Below, in pieces: positions 41,007 through 50,995 of a stretch of DNA of 64,000 nucleotides. The number at the start of each line of letters is the position of its first letter. Position 1 is the first letter of the stretch. The notes under the pieces were generated by a model. The model did not search any database. It was not told the DNA's origin and saw only the letters and a list, made by a program, of their open reading frames with translations. Made by a program: the position numbers and the translations under genes. This DNA is from an uncultured Nocardioidaceae bacterium (GTDB lineage: Bacteria > Actinomycetota > Actinomycetes > Propionibacteriales > Nocardioidaceae), in assembly GCA_902805855.1 (NCBI GenBank), contig CADCUJ010000085.1, positions 1 through 64,000 on the forward strand. Direction: 5' to 3'.

Positions 41007-42140
41007 TCACTCGAGGTCCTCGGGCGTCATCACCCCTGCGTGCGCGTCCTGCCGAGCGTCGAGGAGGAAGGCGTGCTCGGGTGCCCAGGCGAGGTCTACC
41101 TCGTCGCCGTTGCGCAGCTGCGCGCGCTGGCCGGTGTTCTGCTCGAAGACCATCAGCTCCTGTCCCCAGGGCATCGCCACGAGGTACTGCGTGCTCACGC
41201 CCACGAAGCTGACGTCGCTCACCCGTCCCCCGCTCAGCAGGTTGGCACCGTTGCGGCCCTCCGCGCCCCTTGCCGTGGCGGTGATCTTCTCGGGTCGGAC
41301 GCCGAGCCACCCGCGACCGGAGTCGGTGTGCGAGCGCGCCGAGTCGATCTCCAGCTGCTGACCGTGGCAGTCGACGGAGACCCGCTCGGGGGAGCTGCTG
41401 AGTACCTCGGTCACGATCAGGTTCGACTGGCCCAAGAAGTTGGCGACGAAGGTGGTCTCCGGGTTCTCGTAGAGCTCCTCGGGGTGTCCCATCTGCTCGA
41501 TCACCCCGTTGTTCATGACCGCGATGGTGTCGGCCATCGTCATGGCCTCCTCCTGGTCGTGGGTGACGTGGACGAAGGTGACGTCGATCTCGGTCTGGAT
41601 CCGCTTCAGCTCGATCTGCATCTGCCGACGCAGCTTGAGGTCCAGCGCGCCGAGCGGCTCGTCGAGCAGCAGCACTCCCGGCTCGTTGACCAGGGCGCGG
41701 GCGAGGGCCACCCGCTGCTGCTGTCCTCCGGAGAGCTGGGCCGGCCTGCGGTCCGCGTACGGCTCCAGCTGCACCAGCCCGAGCATGTCGCGGGTCCGGG
41801 ACTTGAAGTCCTTGATGCCGCGCCGACGCAGGCCGAAGGCGACGTTCTCGGCGATGCTCAGGTGGGGGAAGAGCGCGTAGGACTGGAAGACCGTGTTGAC
41901 CGGGCGCTTGTACGGTCGCAGCCCGGTGATGTCCTCCTCGCCGATGAAGACCTGGCCCTGTGTCGGGTCCTCCAGGCCGGCGATGATCCGCAAGGTCGTC
42001 GTCTTGCCGCAGCCCGAGGGCCCGAGTAGGGCGAAGAAGGATCCCTGAGGGACGCTCAGCGTGAGGTCGTCCACGGCCACGAAGTCGCCGAAGCGCTTGG
42101 TGACGCCCTCGAGACGAAGGTCACGACCGCCTTGGCTCAA
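41007..42140 (-). CDS. potA: spermidine/putrescine ABC transporter ATP-binding protein (PotA-like)
   Basis: Likely TTG start at 42140 ([26 protein letters not shown]); [54 protein letters not shown]. Confidence 0.9.
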   Translation of the reverse strand: MSQGGRDLRLEGVTKRFGDFVAVDDLTLSVPQGSFFALLGPSGCGKTTTLRIIAGLEDPTQGQVFIGEEDITGLRPYKRPVNTVFQSYALFPHLSIAENVAFGLRRRGIKDFKSRTRDMLGLVQLEPYADRRPAQLSGGQQQRVALARALVNEPGVLLLDEPLGALDLKLRRQMQIELKRIQTEIDVTFVHVTHDQEEAMTMADTIAVMNNGVIEQMGHPEELYENPETTFVANFLGQSNLIVTEVLSSSPERVSVDCHGQQLEIDSARSHTDSGRGWLGVRPEKITATARGAEGRNGANLLSGGRVSDVSFVGVSTQYLVAMPWGQELMVFEQNTGQRAQLRNGDEVDLAWAPEHAFLLDARQDAHAGVMTPEDLE

Positions 42141-43360
42141 CCGCTCTGCACCTCGTTGAACTGCCGCTGGTAGCGCTGCTCCTGCTTGGCGTCGAGGGTC
42201 ATGAACGAGAAGCCCGAGTCGAGGGTCTCGTCGTCGAGGAAGATGAAGTCGCTGTTCGTCGCCGACTTGTCGAACCGGGCGATCTCCTGCTGGGCGCCTG
42301 AGACCGGGCAGAAGTAGTAGTTCCACGCGGAGAGCTTCGCCGCGTTGACGGGGTCGTAGTAGAAGTTCATCAGCTTCTCCACGTTCGTCTTGTGCTCCGC
42401 CTTGTTGGGGACCAGCATGTTGTCGGTCCACAACGCGAAGCCCTCCTCCGGCGGCAGCCACTTGTACTTGCCGCCCCCGAGCAGGTTGATGACGTCACCG
42501 CTCCACGCCTCGCAGGCCACGATGTCGCCGGACTTCATGTCGTCGACATAGTTGTTGCCGGTGAAGCGTCGGACCTGGCCGTTGTCGACGTACTTCTGGA
42601 GCAGGGCGATGGCCTCTGAGAACTCCTCGTCGGTGAAGTCCTCGGGGTTGCTGCCGTTCATCAGCAGCATGAAGAGCATCGTGTCGCGCATCTCGGTCAG
42701 CAGCTCGACCTTGCCCTTGAGGTCGGGCCTGGTGAGCAGCTGCTCGAAGCTGGTCACCGGGTCGGTGAGCTCGGCGTTGTAGCAGATGCCGGTCATCCCG
42801 CTCTGCCACGGCACGCTGTACTCGCGCTTCGGGTCCCAGGCCGGTGCCCGCAGGAAGTCGATGATGTTGGCCTTCACGTTCGGCATGTTGGAGTGGTCCA
42901 GCTTCTGCAGCCACCCGAGGTCGATCATCCGGGCCGCCATCCAGTCGGTGAGCACGAAGACATCGCGTCCCGTCGACTTGCACGCCTGAAGCTGCGGCGA
43001 CACCTTCGCGAAGAAGGCCTCGTTGTCGTTCACGTCGCCGTTGTTGTACTCGACGGTGATCCCCGTCTGCTGCTTGAACTTCTCCAGGGTCGAGGTGTCC
43101 TTGGCGTTGACCGGGTCCACGTACCCGATCCAGTTGGAGAAGTTGATCACCTTCTCCCGGGCGCTGAGGTCGGTGCTCTTGCAGGCGGCCTGGTCGACCG
43201 AGGCGCCTTCGGTGCCGCAGGCGGCCAGCAGCGACGGACTGGACAGCGCCAGCGCGGACAGTGAGGCTCCGCGCAGGAACCCGCGCCGACTGAGGCTGCG
43301 CGAGTGGCCCGCGGCCAAGCCGACCATGCGGTCCAGCGACGGTTCGGAACGGTCCGGCAT
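42137..43360 (-). CDS. potD: spermidine/putrescine ABC transporter substrate-binding protein, Tat-type signal (PotD-like)
   Basis: Trimmed to MPDRSEP at 43360; SRRGFLRGASLSALALSSPSLLAACG; VINFSNWIGYVDPVNAKDTSTLEKFKQQTGITVEYNNGDVNDNEAFFAKV. Confidence 0.92.
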   Translation of the reverse strand: MPDRSEPSLDRMVGLAAGHSRSLSRRGFLRGASLSALALSSPSLLAACGTEGASVDQAACKSTDLSAREKVINFSNWIGYVDPVNAKDTSTLEKFKQQTGITVEYNNGDVNDNEAFFAKVSPQLQACKSTGRDVFVLTDWMAARMIDLGWLQKLDHSNMPNVKANIIDFLRAPAWDPKREYSVPWQSGMTGICYNAELTDPVTSFEQLLTRPDLKGKVELLTEMRDTMLFMLLMNGSNPEDFTDEEFSEAIALLQKYVDNGQVRRFTGNNYVDDMKSGDIVACEAWSGDVINLLGGGKYKWLPPEEGFALWTDNMLVPNKAEHKTNVEKLMNFYYDPVNAAKLSAWNYYFCPVSGAQQEIARFDKSATNSDFIFLDDETLDSGFSFMTLDAKQEQRYQRQFNEVQSG

Positions 43361-43456
43361 CGGTGCCTCCTGAGGATCAGCGCTCCCGTGACCTGTGGAT
43401 AATGTCAAACGACAGCCATCCCAACAAGGGATTCAGTGGAAAGGTAACAGGGTCGC

Positions 43457-43468
43457 AACGAATTCGTT
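43457..43468. promoter_or_regulatory. perfect 12-bp palindrome AACGAATTCGTT in the potD / AsnC divergent intergenic region
   Basis: AACGAATTCGTT is self-complementary; sits between divergent genes. Confidence 0.5.
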
Positions 43469-43483
43469 CGTCATTGGCGGTCG

Positions 43484-44008
43484 ATGTCTTTGACGGGGCC
43501 TGCGATCCAGGTCAGGATGCTTTCCGTGACCAGACCGGCGCAGAGCTCGGCGCGGCCCGGCGTCGTGCTCGACGAGGTCTCGAAGGGGATCGTCGAGGAG
43601 CTGCAGCAAGACGGGCGACGTTCCTACGCGGCGATCGGCAAGGCGGTGGGGCTCTCCGAGGCCGCGGTGCGTCAGCGGGTGCAGCGACTCATCGACGGTG
43701 GCGTGATGCAGGTGGTCGCGGTCACCGACCCCTTGGAGCTCGGCTTCGCCCGCCAGGCGATGATCGGGATCAAGGCGAGGGGTGCGCTGGAGCCGATCGC
43801 CGACCAGCTGGCCGACATGGACGAGGTCGACTACGTGGTGATCACGGCCGGTTCCTTCGACCTGCTGGCCGAGGTCGTGTGCGAGAGCGACGAGCACCTG
43901 CTGGAGGTCCTGTCCACGAGGGTCCGGCAGATCCCGGGCGTGGTGTCCACCGAGACCTTCATGTACCTCAAGCTCCGCAAGCAGACCTACTCGTGGGGCG
44001 TCCGCTGA
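43484..44008 (+). CDS. Lrp/AsnC family transcriptional regulator
   Basis: LDEVSKGIVEELQQDGRRSYAAIGKAVGLSEAAVRQRVQRLIDGGVMQVVAV; start could be 43517. Confidence 0.92.
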   Translation: MSLTGPAIQVRMLSVTRPAQSSARPGVVLDEVSKGIVEELQQDGRRSYAAIGKAVGLSEAAVRQRVQRLIDGGVMQVVAVTDPLELGFARQAMIGIKARGALEPIADQLADMDEVDYVVITAGSFDLLAEVVCESDEHLLEVLSTRVRQIPGVVSTETFMYLKLRKQTYSWGVR

Positions 44009-45402
44009 GCGCTCACGACGGTTACGGCCGGCTCTCCCTGTGGCACGAGACGGCGCCGGAGGACTGGACCCCGAGGGACCCGCTCGAGGGTGAGGTGAGC
44101 GCCGACGTGGCGATCGTGGGAGCCGGCTACACCGGGCTCTGGACCGCCTACTACCTGCTCCGGGCCGATCCCACGCTACGGGTCGTCGTACTGGAGGCGG
44201 AGACCGCGGGCTTCGGTGCCTCTGGGCGCAACGGGGGCTGGTGCTCGGCGCTGACGCCCAGCTCGCTGCGCAAGCTGGCCGAGCTGCCCGGGTCCGGCCC
44301 AGCGGCTGCGCTCGCCCAGCACCGGGCCATGCGCGACAGCGTCGACGAGGTCGGCCGGGTCTGCGCCGCGGAGCAGATCGACGCGCACTATGCCAAGGGC
44401 GGGACGATCTCCCTGGCCCGGAGCGCGGCCCAGTGGCGGACCGCCCAGCACAGCGTCGCGGAGGCACGCCGCTGGGGCCGCGGCGAGGACGAGATCTCCC
44501 TGCTCGACGCAACGCAGGCATGTCGGCGGCTGGACGGGCGCGGGGTCCGGGGAGCCACCTACACCCCCGACTGTGCAGCGATCCACCCGGCTCGCCTCGT
44601 GCAGGGCCTGGCCCGCCTGGTCGAGAGCGCCCGCGGCGGACGGCTCTACGAGCAGACCCGCGTCACGTCGGTCGCCCCGCACGCCGTGCGCACATCGCGT
44701 GGACGGGTCAGTGCCGACGTCGTGGTCCGGGCGACCGAGGGCTACACCTCAGCACTGCGGGGCCATCGACGCTCACTGACGCCGGTCTACTCGTTGGTGA
44801 TCGCCACCGAACCGCTCCCGGCAGCCCTGTGGGACCAGATCGGGCTTCGGGGACGTGAGACGTTCACCGACCACCGCAACCTGATCGTCTACGGGCAGCG
44901 CACAGCGGACGGGCGCCTGGTCTTCGGCGGCCGCGGCGCGCCGTACCACTTCGGTTCCTCGGTCCGGCCGGAGTTCGACCGGGAACCACGGGTCTTCGCC
45001 TCGCTGTGGAGGACGTTGGTGGCGATGCTGCCGGCGCTCCACGACGCCAAGGTGACCCATGCCTGGGGCGGTGTCCTCGGCATCCCGCGGGACTGGTGCG
45101 CGTCGGTGGGGCTGGATGCGGTGAGCGGGCTCGGCTGGGCAGGTGGCTACGTCGGCGACGGGGTCGGTACGTCGAACCTGGCCGGTCGCACCTTGCGTGA
45201 CCTGATCCTGCGCCGCGAGACCGAGCTGACCCAGCTCCCGTGGGTGAACCACCGATCACGCCGGTGGGAGCCGGAGCCGCTGCGGTGGCTGGGGGTCAAC
45301 GCCGGGCTACGCGCGATGGCGCTGGCCGACCGCGAGGAACGACTCACCCGGCGGCCGAGCGTGCTGGCCCGGGCGATGTCGCCGCTCATCGGCGGTCACT
45401 GA
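43993..45402 (+). CDS. FAD-dependent oxidoreductase (DAO family; gamma-glutamylputrescine oxidase-like)
   Basis: Trimmed to GTG at 43993; VSADVAIVGAGYTGLWTAYYLLRADPTLRVVVLEAETAGFGASGRNGGWCSA. Confidence 0.88.
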   Translation: MGRPLSAHDGYGRLSLWHETAPEDWTPRDPLEGEVSADVAIVGAGYTGLWTAYYLLRADPTLRVVVLEAETAGFGASGRNGGWCSALTPSSLRKLAELPGSGPAAALAQHRAMRDSVDEVGRVCAAEQIDAHYAKGGTISLARSAAQWRTAQHSVAEARRWGRGEDEISLLDATQACRRLDGRGVRGATYTPDCAAIHPARLVQGLARLVESARGGRLYEQTRVTSVAPHAVRTSRGRVSADVVVRATEGYTSALRGHRRSLTPVYSLVIATEPLPAALWDQIGLRGRETFTDHRNLIVYGQRTADGRLVFGGRGAPYHFGSSVRPEFDREPRVFASLWRTLVAMLPALHDAKVTHAWGGVLGIPRDWCASVGLDAVSGLGWAGGYVGDGVGTSNLAGRTLRDLILRRETELTQLPWVNHRSRRWEPEPLRWLGVNAGLRAMALADREERLTRRPSVLARAMSPLIGGH

Positions 45403-47294
45403 CCTCGCTGGAGCGCCGGGCGCATCTCGTCGAGCACCGCCTCGTCCTCGATCGTCGACGGCACCGACGCATGCGCTCCGTCGGCGATCTCTCGCATGGT
45501 CTTGCGCAGGATCTTGCCGGAGCGGGTCTTCGGCAGGCCGGCCACGACGGTCACGTCCTTGAACGCGGCCACCGCGCCGACCTGGTCACGCACCTTGGCC
45601 ACCAGCTCCCGCGCGAGGTCGTCCGGGTCGGCCTCGACGCCCGCCTTCAGCACGACGAAGCCGCGGGGAAGCTGCCCCTTCAACGGGTCTGCGGTCCCGA
45701 TCACCGCACACTCGGCGACGGCCGGGTGCTCCGCGAGGACCGCCTCGATGGAACCGGTGGACAGCCGGTGCCCGGCGACGTTGATCACGTCGTCGGTGCG
45801 CCCCATCACGAACAGGTAGCCATCCTCGTCGAGGTAGCCGCCGTCGCCGGACAGGTAGTGGCCCTCGTGCGACTGGAGGTACGACGACACGTACCGCTCG
45901 TCGTCACCCCACAGCGTCGGCAACGTCCCGGGAGGCAGTGGGAGCTTCAGACAGATCGCCCCCTCGGTCCCGTTCGGCACCGGCTCGCTGCGCTCGTCGA
46001 GGATGCGGACGTCGTAGCCGGGGACCGGCAACGTCGCCGAGCCCGGCTTGATCGGCATCGGCTCGAGGCCCCGCAGGTTCGCTGCGATCGGCCAGCCGGT
46101 CTCGGTCTGCCACCAGTTGTCGACGACCGGCACCCCGAGCGTGCTGGTCGCCCACTCGTAGGTGTCCGGGTCCAGCCGCTCGCCGGCGAGGAACAGGTTG
46201 CGCAGCGACGAGATGTCGTGCTCCTCGAGCAGCTGCCCGGAAGGGTCCTGCTTCTTGATGGCCCGGAAGGCGGTCGGAGCGGTGAACAGCCCCTCGACGC
46301 CGTACTCACCGATCACCCGCCAGAACGCGCCGGCATCCGGGGTGCCTACCGGCTTCCCCTCGTAGAGCACGCTCGTGGCCCCGGTGATCAGCGGCGCGTA
46401 GACGATGTAGGAGTGACCGACCACCCAGCCGACGTCGGAGGCGGTGAACCAGACCTGTCCCGGCCCGATGTCGTAGATGTTCGGCAGTGACCACGCCATC
46501 GCGACCGCGTGCCCACCGTTGTCGCGGACGATCCCCTTGGGCTTGCCGGTGGTCCCCGAGGTGTAGAGCACGTACAGCGGGTCGGTGGCCGCGACCTCCA
46601 CGCACGCGGCGGGGTCCCCACGCCCGGCCCTCATCGCCACGTCCCAGTCGACGTCCCGCTCCTCGTCGAGCTCGGCGGGTGCCTGGGGGCGCTGCTTGAC
46701 GACGCACGCCACCGGCCGGTGCTCGGCGATCTCGAGCGCCTTGTCCAGCATCGGCTTGTAGGGCACGGTCCGGTTCGGCTCGATGCCGCACGACGCGCAC
46801 ACCACCACCTTCGGCTTCGCGTCGTCGATGCGCACGGCCAGCTCGTCAGGAGCGAACCCTCCGAAGACCACCGAGTGCACGGCCCCGATCCGGGCGCAGG
46901 CCAGCATCGCGACCACCGCCTCGGGGATCATCGGCATGTAGATGACGACCCGCTCACCGCGCCGCACGCCGAAGGCGGTGAGCACTCCGGCGAACGCCGC
47001 GACCTCCTCCAGCAGCCGTGCGTAGCTGTAGCTTCGCTTGCTTCCGGTGACCGGTGAGTCGTAGACGAGCGCGGTCCGCTCCGCATGACCGGCCACGACG
47101 TGGCGGTCCAGCGCGTTGTAGCAGGTGTTCAACGAGGCGTCGGGGTACCACCGGTAGAACGGGGCCTGGTCGTCGTCCAGGACCCGTTGCGGCTTCCTGA
47201 TCCAGTCCACCAGCTCGGCCTGCCGGCCCCAGAACGACTGCGGGTCGCTGATGCTGGCCTGGTACGCGTCTCGGTAGCTGCCCATGAGGTTCAT
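45396..47294 (-). CDS. prpE: propionyl-CoA/acetyl-CoA synthetase (PrpE-like)
   Basis: Trimmed to MNLMGSY at 47294; SLNTCYNALDRHVVAGHAERTALVYDSPVTG; LYTSGTTGKPKGIVRDNGGH; GMRTDDVINVAGH-like MGRTDDVINVAGHRLSTGSIE; LPKTRSGKILRKTMREIADG. Confidence 0.92.
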   Translation of the reverse strand: MNLMGSYRDAYQASISDPQSFWGRQAELVDWIRKPQRVLDDDQAPFYRWYPDASLNTCYNALDRHVVAGHAERTALVYDSPVTGSKRSYSYARLLEEVAAFAGVLTAFGVRRGERVVIYMPMIPEAVVAMLACARIGAVHSVVFGGFAPDELAVRIDDAKPKVVVCASCGIEPNRTVPYKPMLDKALEIAEHRPVACVVKQRPQAPAELDEERDVDWDVAMRAGRGDPAACVEVAATDPLYVLYTSGTTGKPKGIVRDNGGHAVAMAWSLPNIYDIGPGQVWFTASDVGWVVGHSYIVYAPLITGATSVLYEGKPVGTPDAGAFWRVIGEYGVEGLFTAPTAFRAIKKQDPSGQLLEEHDISSLRNLFLAGERLDPDTYEWATSTLGVPVVDNWWQTETGWPIAANLRGLEPMPIKPGSATLPVPGYDVRILDERSEPVPNGTEGAICLKLPLPPGTLPTLWGDDERYVSSYLQSHEGHYLSGDGGYLDEDGYLFVMGRTDDVINVAGHRLSTGSIEAVLAEHPAVAECAVIGTADPLKGQLPRGFVVLKAGVEADPDDLARELVAKVRDQVGAVAAFKDVTVVAGLPKTRSGKILRKTMREIADGAHASVPSTIEDEAVLDEMRPALQRGQ

Positions 47295-47493
47295 GCTGTC
47301 GCCGTACCCCGCTCCCCGTCGAGACCCTCTCGCTCGCCGGTATTCCGGTTGCACGCAGCGCACCCGCCGTCCATGCTGAGCCGGTGAGCACGACAGGTCG
47401 CTCACCGGAGCAGAGAGGAGCGTGACATGCGCATCGCTGTCCTCGGCGTGTCCCGCGCCGGCCGTTCCTCTCACCTCTGGAGTACCACCACCG

Positions 47494-48408
47494 ATGTCCT
47501 CAGACGTCCACTTCTCGGAGCACGGCTCCGCTAGCTCACCACCGGGCGAGTCCGGGATCGACCCGTTCTTCGTCTTCGACTTCCGACCCGTCGACGGCCC
47601 CGACGACCCGCACGACCGCGGCACCGGTCACAGCGACGCGGGCCGGCGATGGAGCACCTACTGGGACGTGGAGCGGCTTTGCCGCGGGCCCGCACCGGTC
47701 CCGGAGTGGCTGGTCACCGACCGGGCCGCGATCGACACCGAGCTCGGGATCTTGAAGACCGGCAAGGAGGCCGACGTCTTTCTGCTGGAACGAGCGGTGG
47801 ACAGCGATCCGACCCGCTCCGTGGTGCTGGCGGCCAAGCGCTACCGAGGTGAGGACCACCGCTCGTTCCAACGCAGCACCGCCTACACCGAGGGTCGTCG
47901 CACCCGCAGCAGCCGAGACGCGCGCGCGATGGCCAAGAAGACCGCTCACGGCCGGGCAGTGGCGGCGGGCCAGTGGGCCTGGGCCGAGTGGGAGTCGCTG
48001 TGCCGGTTCTGGTCCGCGGGTGTTCCGGTTCCGTACCCGGTGCAGATCGACGGCACGGAGATACTGATGGAGTACATCTGCGTCGACGGCGAGGCCGCAC
48101 CCCGGTTGGCGCAGACACGGCCGCGACGAGGGCTGCTCGAGTCGTACTTCGGCCAGGTCCGGGAGGCGATGGCCGAGCTCGCCCGGCACGGGATCGCGCA
48201 CGGCGACCTGTCGCCGTACAACATCCTTGCGGCGGACGAGCGCGTGGTGATCATCGACCTCCCCCAGGCGGTGGACATCGTCGCGAACCCGGCGGGGATG
48301 GACTTCTTGATGCGGGACTGCCACAACATGTGTGCCTGGTTCACCGCACGAGGTCTGCCGGTCGACGAGCAGCAGCTGTTCGCGGACCTGCTCGCCTCCG
48401 CCTACTGA
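47494..48408 (+). CDS. RIO-family atypical serine kinase
   Basis: Trimmed to MSSDVHF at 47494; GILKTGKEADVFLLE, AAKRYRGEDHRSF, HGDLSPYNILAADERVVIIDLPQAVD. Confidence 0.9.
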   Translation: MSSDVHFSEHGSASSPPGESGIDPFFVFDFRPVDGPDDPHDRGTGHSDAGRRWSTYWDVERLCRGPAPVPEWLVTDRAAIDTELGILKTGKEADVFLLERAVDSDPTRSVVLAAKRYRGEDHRSFQRSTAYTEGRRTRSSRDARAMAKKTAHGRAVAAGQWAWAEWESLCRFWSAGVPVPYPVQIDGTEILMEYICVDGEAAPRLAQTRPRRGLLESYFGQVREAMAELARHGIAHGDLSPYNILAADERVVIIDLPQAVDIVANPAGMDFLMRDCHNMCAWFTARGLPVDEQQLFADLLASAY

Positions 48409-48438
48409 GCCGTCACCGGAGGCTGGGAGGATGAGGCG

Positions 48439-49533
48439 GTGACCCAGCAGCGCGGCCGCACCGTCGAGGTGGAGACCCTGGCCGAGCTCGACCAGCGTCT
48501 CGCGGACGGAGCCACCTCGCTGGAGGGGTGGCACGTGCAGTCGCTGGACCTCAGCGGACACAGCGAGGCGCTCGACTCGCTGGCTGTGTCGGGAGCGTTG
48601 TTCCTCGGCTGTACGTTCGCCGCCGGTGTCGAACAGGACCTGCGCAGCAGAGGCGCTCTGATCTTCCCGGTGCTGCCAGACCTGCCCGTCAACCCCTACC
48701 GGACCACGCTGTACTCGCCGCAGGAGCTGTACGACGGCCTGGATGCCTCCTACGAGCAGACGCCGGACGCACGCGCCTACGCGTGGTCGCAGCAGGGATC
48801 CTCGCAGGACGTGACGCTCGCGCAGGCACTGCACGACCACTCCATCGACAACGCCTTGCGCGAGACCCTGGACGGCGAGGTGCTGGTCGGGGTGATGGGC
48901 GGTCATGCCATGGCCCGGGGTTCGGCGGAGTACGCCGACGCCGCACACCTCGCACACCGGCTGTCAGGCGCTGGGCTGTTGGTGGGCACGGGGGGTGGGC
49001 CAGGTGCGATGGAGGCGGCCAACCTGGGCGCGTACCTGGCCGGTTACGACGAGGGCGCCGTCGACCAGGCTGTGGAGCTGCTGGCGAGAGCCCCTGCGTT
49101 CAGCCCTTCGGTGCGAGCCTGGGCGGTCCCGGCGTTCGAGGTGCGTGAGCGCTGGCCGCGCGGCGGTCCCTCGCTCGGGATCCCGACCTGGCACTACGGG
49201 CACGAGCCGCCCAACGCCTTCGCCGGCTGGATCGCGAAGTACTTCAAGAACGCGATCCGAGAGGACATCCTGCTTCACGTGTGCTCGGCGGGCATCGTGT
49301 TCCTGCCGGGCGCGGGAGGTACCGTCCAGGAGATCTTCCAGGACGCCTGCGAGAACTACTACGCCGATCCGGCCACCGTGGCCCCGATGGTGCTGGTCGG
49401 CCGGGCGTACTGGACGGAGGAGGTCCCCGCCTGGCCCTTGCTGCGCTCGCTGGCACGGGGACGGGCCATGGAGCCCGTGGTGCACCTCGTCGACGACCTC
49501 GACGACGTGCGACCGCTGCTGGCCCGCGGTTGA
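48439..49533 (+). CDS. LOG-family / Rossmann-fold nucleotide-binding protein with N-terminal extension
   Basis: VGVMGGHAMARGSAEYADAAHLAHRLSGAGLLVGTGGGPGAMEAANLGAYLAG; VFLPGAGGTVQEIFQDACENYY. Confidence 0.8.
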   Translation: MTQQRGRTVEVETLAELDQRLADGATSLEGWHVQSLDLSGHSEALDSLAVSGALFLGCTFAAGVEQDLRSRGALIFPVLPDLPVNPYRTTLYSPQELYDGLDASYEQTPDARAYAWSQQGSSQDVTLAQALHDHSIDNALRETLDGEVLVGVMGGHAMARGSAEYADAAHLAHRLSGAGLLVGTGGGPGAMEAANLGAYLAGYDEGAVDQAVELLARAPAFSPSVRAWAVPAFEVRERWPRGGPSLGIPTWHYGHEPPNAFAGWIAKYFKNAIREDILLHVCSAGIVFLPGAGGTVQEIFQDACENYYADPATVAPMVLVGRAYWTEEVPAWPLLRSLARGRAMEPVVHLVDDLDDVRPLLARG

Positions 49534-49534
49534 C

Positions 49535-50659
49535 TCAGCCGTTGGCCGCGAGCTGGCCGCAGGCGCCGTCGATGTCCTGGCCGCGAGTGTCGCGCACGGT
49601 CGTCGGCACCCCCTTCGCCTCCAGCCGCCGCACGAACTCGCGCTCCACCTCGGGCCGCGACGCCGTCCACTTCGAACCGGGCGTCGGGTTCAACGGGATC
49701 AGGTTCACGTGCACCCAACCCCAGGCGCCGTAGGACCTCAGCACGTCGCCGAGGAGGTCGGCTCGCCAGCCCTGGTCGTTGATGTCCCGCATCATCGCGT
49801 ACTCGATCGAGACCCGGCGCTTCGTCACCTGTGCGTAGTTCCACGCCGCCTCGACCGCCTCGCGCACCGACCACCTGGTGTTGATCGGGACCAGCTCGTT
49901 GCGCAGCTCGTCGTCGGGCGCGTGCAGGGACAGCGCCAAGGTCACCGGGATCCCCTCGGTGGCGAGCTGCTGCATCCGCGGCACCAGGCCCACCGTCGAG
50001 ACGGTGATCCCACGCGCGGACATGCCGAGGCCGTCCGGGACGGGGTCGGTCAGCCGGCGTACGGCTCCGATCACCGCCTTGTAGTTGGCCATCGGCTCCC
50101 CCATGCCCATGAACACGACGTTGGAGACCCGCCCTGGTCCGCCTGGTACCTCGCCGCGAGCCAGCGCCCGTGCGCCGGAGACGACCTGCTGCACGATCTC
50201 CGCGGCCGACATGTTCCGCTGCAGGCCGCCCTGGCCCGTCGCGCAGAACGGGCAGGCCATTCCGCAGCCGGCCTGCGACGACACGCACATCGTGACCCGG
50301 TCCGGGTAGCGCATCAGGACCGACTCGACGAGAGCGCCGTCGAACAGCCGCCACAGGGTCTTGCGGGTCGTCCCCCGGTCGGCCTCCATGGTGCGCAGCG
50401 GCGTCATCAGCTCGGGGAGCAGGCCTTCGACCAGGGCTGCTCGGTCGGCAGCCCGCAGGTCGGTCATCTCCGCGGGGTCGTCGACGAGTCGGGCGAAGTA
50501 GTGGTTCGACAGCTGCCGCGCCCTGAAGCCGGGGAGCCCGAGCTCGACCGCCAGCGCCTTGCGCTCCGCAGGCGACAGGTCCGCCAGGTGCCGGGGAGGC
50601 TTGCGGCGGCCGCGCGGCTCGTCGAAGACGAGGGGAAGGGTCCGGGAGGGCTCTGACAT
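49535..50659 (-). CDS. rlmN: 23S rRNA (adenine(2503)-C(2))-methyltransferase
   Basis: [53 protein letters not shown]. Confidence 0.95.
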   Translation of the reverse strand: MSEPSRTLPLVFDEPRGRRKPPRHLADLSPAERKALAVELGLPGFRARQLSNHYFARLVDDPAEMTDLRAADRAALVEGLLPELMTPLRTMEADRGTTRKTLWRLFDGALVESVLMRYPDRVTMCVSSQAGCGMACPFCATGQGGLQRNMSAAEIVQQVVSGARALARGEVPGGPGRVSNVVFMGMGEPMANYKAVIGAVRRLTDPVPDGLGMSARGITVSTVGLVPRMQQLATEGIPVTLALSLHAPDDELRNELVPINTRWSVREAVEAAWNYAQVTKRRVSIEYAMMRDINDQGWRADLLGDVLRSYGAWGWVHVNLIPLNPTPGSKWTASRPEVEREFVRRLEAKGVPTTVRDTRGQDIDGACGQLAANG

Positions 50660-50731
50660 GACCGGACCAGTGTCGCACCAGCCTCGTCACCGACCGAAAT
50701 CCTGCGCGCTGCCGCCCACCCGCGGGACGCA

Positions 50732-50995
50732 TCAGCCGATCACGGACCAGGCGCCGACCAGACCGGCGACCACCAGCAACGCGAGGTACCCGAGAACGAG
50801 CCGCGTGTCGCGCAACAGGCACTTCGACCGAGCAAGTCCCGCACGTCGTGCCTTCCAGTAGCCGGCGAACCCGACGACTGCGAAGCACAACAGCGCCACC
50901 GGTCCCAGGAGCCAGCCCAGCAGGGCGATCGTGGCGAAGATGCACAGACGCAGCGGGTCGTACGTCGACGGCGCCGGTTCGTGGGACGGGGTCAC
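50732..50995 (-). CDS. small two-TM membrane protein, fourth gene of the Tes-like operon
   Basis: 87 aa from GTG at 50995 overlapping the radical SAM stop; IFATIALLGWLLGPVALLCFAVVGFAGYW...LGYLALLVVAGLVGAWSV. Confidence 0.7.
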   Translation of the reverse strand: MTPSHEPAPSTYDPLRLCIFATIALLGWLLGPVALLCFAVVGFAGYWKARRAGLARSKCLLRDTRLVLGYLALLVVAGLVGAWSVIG

